Part shown: piece by piece, positions 17,056 to 25,697 of the stretch
How the letters are laid out: each line of letters begins with the position of its first letter
Numbering within the stretch: the first letter of the stretch is position 1
NCBI GenBank assembly: GCA_020062665.1
Contig: JAGUVW010000068.1
Location: 62,001-126,000 of the forward strand
Length of the DNA stretch: 64,000 nt
DNA from: Pseudomonadales bacterium
Lineage (GTDB): Bacteria > Pseudomonadota > Gammaproteobacteria > Pseudomonadales > Ketobacteraceae
Direction of reading: 5' to 3'
Translations under genes and position numbers: made by a program
Notes under the pieces: generated by a model
Seen by the model: the letters and a program-made list of their open reading frames with translations, nothing else
Told to the model about the DNA's origin: nothing
The model's database searches: none

Positions 17056-18738
17056 TCAGGATTCAATGGGATGGGGCTTTTCGATGCCGTAGCCCTGGCC
17101 AAAATCCACGCCGATGGCGCGCAGGCGGGCTTCGATTTCCTTGTTTTCGACAAATTCGGCCACGGTGATCAGGCCGGCGGAATGGGCGATCTTGTTGCAG
17201 GCTTCGACAATGGCCTGATCCATCGGGTCATTGAGCATGTTGCGCACGAAGCCACCGTCGATCTTCAGCACGTCCACCGGAATCGCCTTGAGGTAGGCAA
17301 ACGAACTCATGCCCACGCCGAAATCATCCAGGGCAAACAGAAAACCCAGCTCGCGGATTTCGCCGATGAACACCGACGCCGCCTCCAGGTTGGAGATGGC
17401 GGTGGTTTCCGTGATTTCGAAACAGATCTTGTGGCGCGGCAGCGCGAACTCATCCAGGCAGGCGCGGATATGGTTGAAAAACGATTCATCACTCAGGGAT
17501 GAACCGGACAGGTTGATAAAGAACAGATCGCCTTCCTGGGTCTTGCCCCGTTCCAGGCAGCTCTTGACGTGGGCAAAGGCATGACGGATCACCCAGCGAT
17601 CGATCAGCGGCATCAGATTGAACCGCTCCGCCGCCGGCATGAACAGACCCGGCGCAATGATGCTGTCCTGATCGCGCAAACGCACCAGGAATTCCTGATG
17701 GCGTTGCGGCTTGGTCAGCCCCACGATGGCCTGGGTGTAGAGCACGAAGGAATCTTCATCCAGCGCCCGGCGGATGCGCGAGGCCCAGTGCATCTGGTCA
17801 CGCCGATGGGTGAGTTCGCGGTCGTTGGCGTCGAATACCTGAATGTAGTTACGGCCCTTGTCCTTGGCGGCATAGCAAGCCATGTCCGCACTGGCCAGCA
17901 CTTCTTCCAGATCAGTGGAAGCGCTGTTGATCTGCACCACGCCGATGCTGGACGACACCACGAACGGCTGCTCATTCCACACAAAACGATAGCCCTTGAT
18001 GGCATCGTGCAGGCCGCGGGCGATATCCAGCGCCTGCTCCTGATTGCACTGCCACAGCAGAATGCCGAACTCGTCACCGCCCAGGCGGGAGATGCGATCG
18101 GGCTCGCGCAGTCGGGACTTGATGAGTTTGCCGATCTGCTTGAGCAGCTCATCGCCAGCCACATGGCCACAGGTATCGTTGATGATCTTGAACTGATCCA
18201 GATCCAGGTACAGCAGGGCGTGCTCGTGACCGTGGACGCGGGCGGTTTCGAGGAATTGATCCAGCTGCTTTTTGAATTGATCGCGGTTCATCAGATCGGT
18301 AAGCGCATCGTGATACACCAGATACGCCACCTGTTCTTCCGCTTCCTTGCGTGCGCTGCGGTGTTCGGCTTCGCGCAGTTCGCGCTCCACCGCCGGCACC
18401 AGACGCGCAAGATTATCCTTCATGATGTAATCCTGGGCGCCGGCTTTCATGGAATTCACCGCCACGTCGTCGGTGATGGCGCCGGACACCACGATCACCG
18501 GCGTGTCGGGCTGGATCGCTTTCACCAGCTGCAGTGCTTCGCTGGAGCTGAACGCCGGCATGTTGTGATCGGTCACCACCAGATCCCAATGCTGACGCAG
18601 CAGGGAACCGCGCATTTCCTCTGCGGTTTCGACTCGCTCGTACTTGCAGGTAAGGCCGCCTTTTTTCAACTGCCTGACCAGCAACAGCGCGTCATCTTCC
18701 GAATCATCGGCGATGAGCACTTTCAGCAGTCTGTCCAC
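17056..18738 (-). CDS. REC-GGDEF-EAL response regulator
   Basis: A 560-residue cytosolic c-di-GMP regulator. The N-terminal receiver has the acidic pocket LIADDSEDD, phospho-acceptor DLVVTDHNMP and a lysine in YIMKDN. A GGDEF domain with intact RLGGDEFGILLW follows. The EAL domain carries an EFL variant (HQEFLVRLR) with the other catalytic residues present (CFEITETT, ALDDFGVGMSSFAYL, KIDGGFVRN). The GTG start at 18738 is preceded by GGGAGA six bases away, and it avoids an overlap with the upstream receiver gene. The phosphodonor is probably the histidine kinase encoded two genes upstream. Whether the protein nets synthesis or breakdown cannot be read from sequence. Confidence 0.94.
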   Translation of the reverse strand: MDRLLKVLIADDSEDDALLLVRQLKKGGLTCKYERVETAEEMRGSLLRQHWDLVVTDHNMPAFSSSEALQLVKAIQPDTPVIVVSGAITDDVAVNSMKAGAQDYIMKDNLARLVPAVERELREAEHRSARKEAEEQVAYLVYHDALTDLMNRDQFKKQLDQFLETARVHGHEHALLYLDLDQFKIINDTCGHVAGDELLKQIGKLIKSRLREPDRISRLGGDEFGILLWQCNQEQALDIARGLHDAIKGYRFVWNEQPFVVSSSIGVVQINSASTDLEEVLASADMACYAAKDKGRNYIQVFDANDRELTHRRDQMHWASRIRRALDEDSFVLYTQAIVGLTKPQRHQEFLVRLRDQDSIIAPGLFMPAAERFNLMPLIDRWVIRHAFAHVKSCLERGKTQEGDLFFINLSGSSLSDESFFNHIRACLDEFALPRHKICFEITETTAISNLEAASVFIGEIRELGFLFALDDFGVGMSSFAYLKAIPVDVLKIDGGFVRNMLNDPMDQAIVEACNKIAHSAGLITVAEFVENKEIEARLRAIGVDFGQGYGIEKPHPIES

Positions 18739-18766
18739 AGATTTCTCCCTGATCTTCGGTTTCAGA

Positions 18767-19207
18767 TCAGTATAGAGCGGGAACCCGGTTAACACCTAAC
18801 CAGTACTGGCCGAGCAACTTCACCTGCTCGACGAATTCGTTGAAGTCCACCGGTTTGTTGATGTAGCTGTTGGCGCCGTTGTCGTACCCGTCCAGCAAGT
18901 CCTGCACTTCGTCGGACGAGGTCAGCAGCACCACCGGCACCCGGCTGGTACGCTCGTCGTTGCGAATACTGCGCAGCACTTCGATGCCATTGAGCTTGGG
19001 GAGTTTGAGATCGAGGAAAATCACCTTGGGTTGCTGTTTGACATCGCGACCGGCATAGCGGCCATTGCCAAACACATACTCCAGGGCTTCTTCACCGTCG
19101 CGAGCAACCACGACGGTATTGGGAACAGCGGTTTTTTTCAGGGCTCGCAGCGCCAACAGCTCGTCGTCGGCATTATCTTCGACTAATAAAATGGTCATAT
19201 TTTCCAT
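18767..19207 (-). CDS. Stand-alone receiver protein (Rcp1/CheY-like)
   Basis: A 146-residue single-domain response regulator. It has the acidic pair VEDNADDE, phospho-acceptor VIFLDLKLPKLNG, the switch LLTSSDE and the lysine in INKPVDFNEF. Its long beta3 insertion and C-terminal helix are like Rcp1 receivers that work with phytochrome or bacteriophytochrome-type kinases. With no output domain it should act by phosphotransfer or protein contact. It lies between a receiver-less kinase gene upstream and the REC-GGDEF-EAL gene 28 bp downstream, all on one strand. It is therefore a candidate middle or competing acceptor in that pathway. Confidence 0.92.
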   Translation of the reverse strand: MENMTILLVEDNADDELLALRALKKTAVPNTVVVARDGEEALEYVFGNGRYAGRDVKQQPKVIFLDLKLPKLNGIEVLRSIRNDERTSRVPVVLLTSSDEVQDLLDGYDNGANSYINKPVDFNEFVEQVKLLGQYWLGVNRVPALY

Positions 19208-19333
19208 TCTTCTATATTCCGCGGGGATATATTCAGTCTTAACAGCGAGCTAGACCACGTTAAATCCGCAGTCAGTAAAGGTCAACCAATACGAAATGGT
19301 ATTTTGCACACTTTATGATCAACCGAAGCGCGA

Positions 19334-20758
19334 CTATGCCAGGGTGAAAAAGAAGGTCGCACCCGCTCCCAGTTCGCTCTCGGCCCAGATTTCACCACCG
19401 TGGCGATGGATGACTCGTGCCACTGTGGCCAGGCCCACACCGGTGCCTTCGAATTCTTCCTTGCTGTGCAGCCGCTGGAATGCACCGAACAGTTTGTCGG
19501 CGTAACGCATGTCGAAACCGGCGCCGTTATCCTGCACGAAGAAAATCCCGTCGCGACAGCCGATCCGGATCATCGCCATCGCCTGCTTGGAGCTGTACTT
19601 CCACGCGTTTTCGATCAGGTTGGTCAGCGCGATGCGGATCAGTTTGGCATCGCACTGAGCCACCATGTTGTCCTGGATGGTGATGTCCACGTTACGCTGG
19701 GGATCGCCATCACGCAGTTCGCGCACGATCTCCTGCGCCATGGCGGATATGTCGGTTTGCTCCGGCTGCAACTCCTGACGCGTCACCCGCGACAGCCGCA
19801 ACAGATTGTCGATCAGCACGCCCATGCGCTGGCTGGCCGCCCGCACCCGATCCAGATAACCACGCCCCACATCATCCAGTTGATCGCTGTACTCCTCCAG
19901 CAGCGCCTGACTGAAACCGTCGATAGCCCGCAACGGCGAACGCAGATCGTGGGAGACGGAATAACTGAACGCCTCCAGCTCCCGGTTGGCAGCGCGCAAT
20001 TCCGCTGTGCGCTCGCCGACGATGATTTCCAGCTGGGTTTTATTGCGCTTGAGTTCGTTGTCGCGCTGCTCAATCACATGCAGCATCTGGTTGAAGGCAT
20101 CCACCGTCTGGCCGATTTCATCGTCTCCGAGTTTCTCGGCCCGCAGGGAATAGTCTTTCTGCCGGGCAATGCGGCTGGCCGTTTCCGCCAGGTGCGTGAT
20201 GGAACGGGTGATCACCTGCTGCAGCCACAACGCCACCAGCAACGACACCACGGAAATCACCGCCAGCGCTGTCAGCATCATGTAGATGTAGCGCCGCATG
20301 TGCTGATCGACATAATCCAGGTTGGCGCGAATGTACAGGGTGCCCAGCGTCTGCTCATCCGTGTTCAGCGTGCGCTTGAAGTGGTAGAAGGAATTTTCGA
20401 AACCAGCTTCTGCCACGCCTGCCGCAGCCGGACAGCTGTAGTGACGCTGCTCACCGGGATAGGACTGCACCCGCAACGCGCCATCGGCGCCAAAAATGCA
20501 GACGATCTGGATCGTGCTGTCGAAGCGCAGACTGTTGGCAATTTCCTGCTGGGTCACCGGATCATCGAACAGCAGCGCGGTGGTCAGTTGCGACGCCGCC
20601 ACCTTCGCCACCATCTGCACTTCGCGCTCCAGCTGTTCACGCATGTGCACCCGTTCATAGGTCACGAAGAACAGCCCGATCAGCACCACGCCGCTGGCGA
20701 TGGTGAGCAGCATCATCAACATGAGTTTGCGTTTGAAGGACAGGCGCGACCAGAACAT
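19334..20758 (-). CDS. CHASE8/HAMP sensor histidine kinase
   Basis: A 474-residue inner-membrane kinase. A first transmembrane helix (~12-34) leads to a periplasmic CHASE8-like domain (LTTALLFDDPVTQQEIANSL), a second helix (~155-178), HAMP, and the kinase core. The H-box is SVSHDLRSPLRAIDG; the ATP-binding part has LTNLIENAWKYSS, DNGAGFDM and GTGVGLATV. There is no receiver or c-di-GMP domain. The CHASE8 type is best known from YfiN, the cyclase controlled by YfiR, and here a YfiR-like gene lies directly upstream with a TGATG stop/start overlap. The ATG at 20758 was preferred to the overlapping GTG at 20761. Likely targets are the two downstream receiver proteins. Confidence 0.93.
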   Translation of the reverse strand: MFWSRLSFKRKLMLMMLLTIASGVVLIGLFFVTYERVHMREQLEREVQMVAKVAASQLTTALLFDDPVTQQEIANSLRFDSTIQIVCIFGADGALRVQSYPGEQRHYSCPAAAGVAEAGFENSFYHFKRTLNTDEQTLGTLYIRANLDYVDQHMRRYIYMMLTALAVISVVSLLVALWLQQVITRSITHLAETASRIARQKDYSLRAEKLGDDEIGQTVDAFNQMLHVIEQRDNELKRNKTQLEIIVGERTAELRAANRELEAFSYSVSHDLRSPLRAIDGFSQALLEEYSDQLDDVGRGYLDRVRAASQRMGVLIDNLLRLSRVTRQELQPEQTDISAMAQEIVRELRDGDPQRNVDITIQDNMVAQCDAKLIRIALTNLIENAWKYSSKQAMAMIRIGCRDGIFFVQDNGAGFDMRYADKLFGAFQRLHSKEEFEGTGVGLATVARVIHRHGGEIWAESELGAGATFFFTLA

Positions 20759-21312
20759 CACATCACCTGCCTGGCCAGATGCAACAGCTTGGAACTGATG
20801 TCGAGCCCGCTGCCTTTGATGCGCTGCAGGTTGACATCGAAGCGGATGCGATTGTTTTCGGACAGCAACTGGATGCCGCCCCCGTCGGTGGCAAAGCCGT
20901 CTTCATCAGCGATGGTCAGCACCGGTTTATCCGCGATGCCCGCCAGCAACTGCGAAGTCGTCTCGTCGGGCACCAGATACAGGATGTGACAGCGACCCAG
21001 CTCGGCGGAAGACTTGGGCTGCACCACCCGCAGATAGAAGTTGCGCACTTTGCGCCCTTCCAGCTGGAACACATAGTCGCCAAAGGGATTGCCGTTGAAC
21101 AGGCACAGACGCAGATCGCCGCCCTCCTGCTCCATGGCCGCCGGCCAGGTGATGAACTTGGTGAAGTTGAAGATGAAGGCCGCCTTGATCTGGTAGGCAT
21201 CCTCACCACGGGCCAGCGCCACCGGCAAGGCCAGCAACAGGCACAGCACCGCCAGACGCCATCCCCCGGCGCGCCCCGCTCCCTGTGCTGACTGAACCCC
21301 TGTCCGATCCAC
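20758..21312 (-). CDS. YfiR family periplasmic protein (DUF4154)
   Basis: A 184-residue exported protein of the YfiR family. A hydrophobic signal (LAVLCLLLALPVALA) is followed by the family opening YQIKAAFIFNFTKFITWP and later by LRLCLFNGNPFG, GRCHILYL, DKPVLTIADEDGFA, GGIQLLSENNRIRFDVN and a helical ending. Two cysteines are at positions where YfiR proteins form disulfides. In Pseudomonas YfiR represses the cyclase YfiN through its periplasmic domain. The partner here is a histidine kinase encoded immediately downstream with a TGATG overlap. The start is GTG at 21312, with no clear ribosome-binding site at a normal distance, so the exact N-terminus is uncertain. Confidence 0.9.
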   Translation of the reverse strand: MDRTGVQSAQGAGRAGGWRLAVLCLLLALPVALARGEDAYQIKAAFIFNFTKFITWPAAMEQEGGDLRLCLFNGNPFGDYVFQLEGRKVRNFYLRVVQPKSSAELGRCHILYLVPDETTSQLLAGIADKPVLTIADEDGFATDGGGIQLLSENNRIRFDVNLQRIKGSGLDISSKLLHLARQVM

Positions 21313-21463
21313 CCTAAGAAAATTCCTTTATGCCGATGAAATCACTATAGCCCAAATACCTGTGCGCAACTGCGCGGCACCGCACCGGATTAGGTTGCGG
21401 CCTCTAACGAATCCCACTAATGTCCCCGCCCGGAACTCCCCCGCTGAAAACCTCAGGTGCCCC

Positions 21464-21763
21464 ATGAAGAATGTAGAACGCTATGCGGAACTGGCTCTGC
21501 GCCAACTGGATAATGCCGGATATTACTTAAGCCGTTACGGCATCAGTGACAAGGTCAACCGTCACAACCTGATCGCGCTGGCGATGACAAGTCGGGAACG
21601 CATCAAAGGTGAATTGTCACGCCTGGAACTCCGGCTCGCCCTGCAGCGCAAGCAACTGCAGCAACAGGTGGACCGCCTGAGCGAAACGGCCGATCACCTG
21701 ATCGAGCAGGCCCCTGCACCGGTCGCCGCCCGCCTGCTGAAAGCCAAGGCCCGCATTATCTGA
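21464..21763 (+). CDS. Small helical hypothetical protein
   Basis: I do not recognise this 99-residue protein. It is predicted to be almost all helix, with a long charged and Gln-rich stretch (ELSRLELRLALQRKQLQQQVDRL) that looks like a coiled coil. The end, APAPVAARLLKAKARI, is basic. There is no signal or membrane segment. The general character recalls phasins or small scaffold proteins, but I see no specific motif. AGGTG precedes the ATG at 21464. It is divergent from the YfiR-like gene and converges on the HDOD gene with only 4 bases between stop codons. Confidence 0.65.
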   Translation: MKNVERYAELALRQLDNAGYYLSRYGISDKVNRHNLIALAMTSRERIKGELSRLELRLALQRKQLQQQVDRLSETADHLIEQAPAPVAARLLKAKARII

Positions 21764-21767
21764 TCCG

Positions 21768-23210
21768 TCAGGGACGCTTGCCGTCGGCCGCCAGCAGCTG
21801 GAACGCGATGTTGGCATGTTCGCAGAAATGGCGGAAGCTGAGGAATTCCGGCTCCGCCAGCGGCGCGCTGCCGGCAACCCGATCTGCATAGATCACACCG
21901 CGGACCTGTCCCTGCACCCGCACCGGCGCCAGCATGCACTCGTTGCCGCCCAGCACCGCCTGGATTTCGGGCCCCAGTAACGGGCCCAGATGCAGGCGCA
22001 TGCGCCGGTCCACCCACAGCGGCTCATTCAGCGCCATCACGTGGGTGAAGATGTTTTCCTGTCCGCCCAGCATGAACTGGAATTTCTGCTGCCACTGATC
22101 CCGCTCCTTGCCAAGCACAAACCGCGCCGCCAGCCGGGACTGCTTGGCATCCGCCATGACCAGCACCACGTGATCCATCTTCAGGCCGCGATAAACACCT
22201 TCCAATACGGCGCCCAGCACCAGATTCAAGTCCGCGCGCTCTGCCAGCAACGTGGTGAGTTCCCGCAGAATGCTCAACTGCAGTTGCAGCTGCTGATCGA
22301 CCGGGGCAGCGGCCACCGGCTGGGCGGCGGTCTCGCCGGGCGCCGGCGGAATGAAACGACTGGTGTTGGTGATGCCGAATTCTTCCATCACCCGGGCCGC
22401 CTTCTGCGCGTTCTGGAACACCAGCCGCGTCACCCACTCCTGGGGCTTTTCCACCATCTGGGCAATGCCGTGCAACACCTTGCCGGTGTCGGGATGATCC
22501 CAGCCCCGACTCACCGCGTCCGCCAGGCGATAGGCATACTCCACGTCGCGCAGGCTGCGATCCCGGTTGTTGCGGGCGGTGAGCGCGGTGGCCAGCAAGG
22601 TGCTCAGTTGCCAGTCCCGCGTCAGCGCCACCGTCAGATCGCGCAAGGTAAACCCCAGCACCCGCCGCTCGGCCTCGTCCCGATCACTGCAGTTGTGGTA
22701 TTGCCAGTCCAGCGCGTCGTCCTTGCCGTAGGGGAAACACCAGAACGCCACCGCGCCGATGCGATACAGCAGCGCAGCGATGAACAGCTCCTCGGTATTG
22801 CCCAGCTTCATTTCGTCGGCGATTTCCTTGGCCTGCACGGCGGCGTGAAATGAGCGCACCAGTTCCGCCAGCGCATTGTCGTGGCGGGAGCCGGACAGCA
22901 TGGTTTCCACCAGACTGATGGACAGGGCAAGGTTGCGCACCGTGTTGAAACCCAGGATCACAATGGCCCGGCTGACCGTGCTGATGCGCACACCGCCGGG
23001 GTTGTAGTACACGCTGTTGGCCATCCGCAGCAGACGGGCCGTCATGGCGTTGTCGCGCAGGATCACCTGCGCCAGCTCGTTGGCCGGGGTGTTGTCGCTG
23101 GCGGAAATGGAGGCAATGGTGCGGGCGGTATGGGCGAACAGGGGAAACTCTTCCTCCCCAAGGCGCCGAACCCAGGCTTCCAGTGTGGCGGGCGCGCTGA
23201 CATGGGGCAT
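21768..23210 (-). CDS. HDOD-GAF signalling protein
   Basis: A 480-residue cytosolic protein. The N-terminal ~270 residues are an HDOD domain: PLFAHTARTIASI, LAQVILRDNAMTARLLRMANSVYY, and ISTVSRAIVILGFNTVRNLALSISL are the usual sequence blocks. The C-terminal ~170 residues form a GAF-like domain (LNLVLGAVLEGVYRGLKMDHVVL, GVIYADR). HDOD proteins are non-enzymatic relatives of HD-GYP domains and often sit in c-di-GMP or stress pathways as protein-binding modules. GGAGG lies about ten bases before the ATG at 23210. It faces the small helical gene tail to tail. Its closeness to the c-di-GMP block suggests a shared role, but they are not one operon. Confidence 0.93.
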   Translation of the reverse strand: MPHVSAPATLEAWVRRLGEEEFPLFAHTARTIASISASDNTPANELAQVILRDNAMTARLLRMANSVYYNPGGVRISTVSRAIVILGFNTVRNLALSISLVETMLSGSRHDNALAELVRSFHAAVQAKEIADEMKLGNTEELFIAALLYRIGAVAFWCFPYGKDDALDWQYHNCSDRDEAERRVLGFTLRDLTVALTRDWQLSTLLATALTARNNRDRSLRDVEYAYRLADAVSRGWDHPDTGKVLHGIAQMVEKPQEWVTRLVFQNAQKAARVMEEFGITNTSRFIPPAPGETAAQPVAAAPVDQQLQLQLSILRELTTLLAERADLNLVLGAVLEGVYRGLKMDHVVLVMADAKQSRLAARFVLGKERDQWQQKFQFMLGGQENIFTHVMALNEPLWVDRRMRLHLGPLLGPEIQAVLGGNECMLAPVRVQGQVRGVIYADRVAGSAPLAEPEFLSFRHFCEHANIAFQLLAADGKRP

Positions 23211-23352
23211 AGTGGACGTTCCTCCCGGCTTTCAGACAGTCTAGTCCATTCTCCTAGGAACGAACCGATCTAAAGAACCGACCAGTCAGACTGTGTGGTT
23301 ACATGGGGTGATTTAGCCCCATCACTCGATTAACCTCGATAAACGTCGGGCA

Positions 23353-23366
23353 TTGACCCCGATCAA
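23353..23366. promoter_or_regulatory. FNR/ANR-like binding site
   Basis: TTGACCCCGATCAA matches the FNR/ANR consensus TTGAT-N4-ATCAA at nine of ten defined positions. Its centre is about 49 bp upstream of the start codon of the 41-residue membrane-protein gene. A weak TAACAA at 23375-23380 could be a -10. At that distance the site could activate or repress; I cannot tell which. Confidence 0.55.
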
Positions 23367-23408
23367 TACATCACTAACAACACGTCAAAAAAGATGCGAG
23401 GGAACACC

Positions 23409-23534
23409 ATGTACATCGATGAAACCGTGATCGCCGGCCTGCTGGCGGTATTGGGTACGCTGGGTGTAGGCGGCTACGTGCTGTACTACATGCTGCATGA
23501 CATGAAGATGAAAACCAAAGGCAAGGCCCACTGA
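23409..23534 (+). CDS. 41-residue single-helix membrane protein
   Basis: A very small gene with strong signals. GAGGGA stands five bases before ATG, a TGA follows 41 codons later, and a perfect terminator begins ten bases after the stop. The protein has a short acidic N-terminus (MYIDETV), one hydrophobic helix (AGLLAVLGTLGVGGYVLYYML) and a basic tail (KMKTKGKAH), which suggests a single-pass inner-membrane protein with its C-terminus in the cytosol. An FNR-like box lies upstream, hinting at oxygen-dependent expression. It might belong to the DUF3149-type mini-proteins or be a small subunit of a respiratory complex; neither is established. No partner gene is next to it. Confidence 0.75.
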   Translation: MYIDETVIAGLLAVLGTLGVGGYVLYYMLHDMKMKTKGKAH

Positions 23535-23543
23535 TTCACTCCT

Positions 23544-23570
23544 GGCAGTGCACCCGCTGCACTGCCTTTT
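23544..23570 (+). terminator. Rho-independent terminator of the small membrane-protein gene
   Basis: A perfect 9-bp stem GGCAGTGCA / TGCACTGCC with a 5-base loop is followed by TTTT. It starts ten bases after the stop codon, which supports a separate single-gene transcript. Confidence 0.85.
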
Positions 23571-23590
23571 AACCCTCCCCCGCCGGCCAC

Positions 23591-24814
23591 TCACCCGGCA
23601 AAGCCGATATCGTCCAGAAACTGCCGCACGTCCTTCAGATAGCGCCCCTGATCCAGATGCAGGATGTGATTGCCGGGAAACCAGTGAATCGACGGCCGTT
23701 CCCAGTGATCCCACAGCAAGCGCGCATGCTTGGGCGGCGCAAAACGATCGCCGGCGCCCCCGATGATCATCAGACGCTGGCGGGGAATTTTTACCTTGTA
23801 GGTGAGCGGACAGTGCACCGCCATGATGTGGCGCGCCTCCTTGATGGAGATGCCGCTCAGACGCAACGCCGTCTTGATCACCGCGCTGGCGGGGAACCAT
23901 TGCAGGATCAGATCGAACAGACTCACCACCGGCACATTGGGAATGCTGAAATGCAGCCGCTCATCCACCGCTGCCAGCAACGCACTGGTATAGCCGCCCA
24001 AACTGATGCCGGTCACGCCGACACGGGGCACACCGCGCTGCTCGAGATAATTGAGAAAAAGGCGGAAGTCATACACCGAGTGCGCCACGGTTTCGCTGAT
24101 ATGGGAAATGCCGTTGGCGAAATAGCCGTGACCACTGAACGGCGACAGCGGGCCCTGCCGCGCACCATGGAACGGCAGGGTGTAGAGCAGAATGTCGTAG
24201 CCCATCTTGTAGAACCACGGCAGCCCCAAAAACAGGCTGTTCACCCAATAGGGATCGGCCATGAAACCATGCACCACGCAAATGGTGGGGCGCGGGCCGT
24301 TGTCGTGGGTCCAGTACTGGGCCACGGCGCGACGATTGGCACGGTTCTTCAGATAGCGGTCATGCAGACGCGGATTCACCGGCTGGAAAGGGCTGTCGAA
24401 ACTGAGCATCCGGCACTGGCCGTCGGCAGGGCGAAAGTGCACCAGACCCGGCCGGCCTTCCTTCATTTCGACCTTCACATTGGGAAAGCGGAAAAAACGC
24501 GCACTGTCATGACTGCTGGCCAGCTCCCGATAAAGCGCGCCGTCTTCCAGATCCTGCTTCAGCCGCAACGGATTGGCCGACAGCGGCAGCGCCAGTACCG
24601 ACACCAGCGTCGCCACCGCCGTGCGACTCACCAGATCGACCGCGGCCGTTCCATCCACCAGCAGCTGGGTGAACAGATCCAGTTCGAAATCATCGGGAAA
24701 TTTATGAAAGCTGGATTCGAGATTTTCCCACCAGGGCTGCTCGGGCATGATGCGGCGGGAATGGCCATAGGTTTCGTTGGCGACCCGGGACACGGTGGAA
24801 TAGGCAGATTCCAT
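23591..24814 (-). CDS. Alpha/beta hydrolase
   Basis: A 407-residue serine hydrolase of the alpha/beta fold, probably an esterase or acylhydrolase. The oxyanion-loop region VVHGFMADPYW, nucleophile elbow GISLGG, an Asp in GGAGDRFAPP and a His in PGNHILHL give a complete triad. The N-terminal ~150 residues are a less usual extension. No signal peptide is evident, though a hydrophobic stretch (TLVSVLALPLSA) lies near residue 75. It resembles the abhydrolase_18/DUF2048 kind in length. The ATG at 24814 has AAGG six bases upstream. It is last in a run nhaD, M48 lipoprotein, hydrolase, but the 92-bp gap leaves co-transcription open. The substrate is unknown. Confidence 0.85.
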   Translation of the reverse strand: MESAYSTVSRVANETYGHSRRIMPEQPWWENLESSFHKFPDDFELDLFTQLLVDGTAAVDLVSRTAVATLVSVLALPLSANPLRLKQDLEDGALYRELASSHDSARFFRFPNVKVEMKEGRPGLVHFRPADGQCRMLSFDSPFQPVNPRLHDRYLKNRANRRAVAQYWTHDNGPRPTICVVHGFMADPYWVNSLFLGLPWFYKMGYDILLYTLPFHGARQGPLSPFSGHGYFANGISHISETVAHSVYDFRLFLNYLEQRGVPRVGVTGISLGGYTSALLAAVDERLHFSIPNVPVVSLFDLILQWFPASAVIKTALRLSGISIKEARHIMAVHCPLTYKVKIPRQRLMIIGGAGDRFAPPKHARLLWDHWERPSIHWFPGNHILHLDQGRYLKDVRQFLDDIGFAG

Positions 24815-24906
24815 GACGAACCTTCTTGGGTAGGTCTTTGGAATCAGTATAGACAAGGCTGAACAGGCGGGCGTCGCAGCTGTTCAGCCGAGGTCAGTGG
24901 CCGCGG

Positions 24907-25662
24907 TTATTTCTTGCCGGCAATGGCCGCTTCGATATTCTTGACGCGCTTGGGATTGGAGGGATGCGAACTGAGGAAGCCACCGCCGCTGCCGTACTTG
25001 GCCTGCAGGGTTTCGATGGCCCGTTTCATGGCGTAGGGATCCTGGCCCACCTTGCGCAGCATTTTCACCGCGTATTCATCCGACTCCAGCTCATCCTTCT
25101 GCGAAAACTGGGCCGAGACCGCCGCCTGCCCCAGCTGCCCCAGCTGGCCCGCTGTCAGCTCACCAATGATGCCGCCGGTGGAAACGACGCCGGCAAACAC
25201 CGAATCCGTCAACAGCTTGGACTGCATCTGGCGATAGCTGTGCTTGAGTTTGACATGGCCAATCTCGTGACCGATGACCGCCAGCACCTGGTCGTCGGGC
25301 ATGGCATCCATCAGGCCGGAAAACACCCGCACCGTGCCGTCTGCCATCGCGAACGCATTCACCTCGTTCTCCAGATAGACTTTGAAATTCAGTTTCAGGC
25401 CGTCGTAACCCTGCACGCCACTCACCAGATTGGCCAGGCGGCGGCTGTAAGGATTGCTGGCATCAGCCACGCGGTACTTGCTGTCCAGTTCCACCGCAGC
25501 CAGTGACGCGGTCTGCTTCACGCTGTTTTCATCCAGGGTGACCGCCTGCACCACGCCCGCACCCACCACCATGGCCTTGGACGCATCGAAACTGCCATCG
25601 GCGGCACAGCCCCCCAGCATCACACTGCCCAGCAGTACCATCAGTGACGAAACACGCTTCAT
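24907..25662 (-). CDS. M48-family metalloprotease lipoprotein
   Basis: A 251-residue zinc protease of the LoiP/YcaL kind, which cleaves or quality-controls envelope proteins at the outer membrane. A leader with lipobox VMLGGCAAD predicts lipidation at Cys19. The catalytic motif is VIGHEIGHVKLKHS, and the third zinc ligand is in the ELESDEYAVKML segment. An SHPSNPKRVKNIE ending is typical of the family. AAGGAG lies eight bases before the ATG at 25662. It follows nhaD on the same strand with a 35-bp gap and is probably co-transcribed with it. Confidence 0.92.
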   Translation of the reverse strand: MKRVSSLMVLLGSVMLGGCAADGSFDASKAMVVGAGVVQAVTLDENSVKQTASLAAVELDSKYRVADASNPYSRRLANLVSGVQGYDGLKLNFKVYLENEVNAFAMADGTVRVFSGLMDAMPDDQVLAVIGHEIGHVKLKHSYRQMQSKLLTDSVFAGVVSTGGIIGELTAGQLGQLGQAAVSAQFSQKDELESDEYAVKMLRKVGQDPYAMKRAIETLQAKYGSGGGFLSSHPSNPKRVKNIEAAIAGKK

Positions 25663-25697
25663 ATTAATGACTCCTTTTGCATTATCTTGATCCCGGC

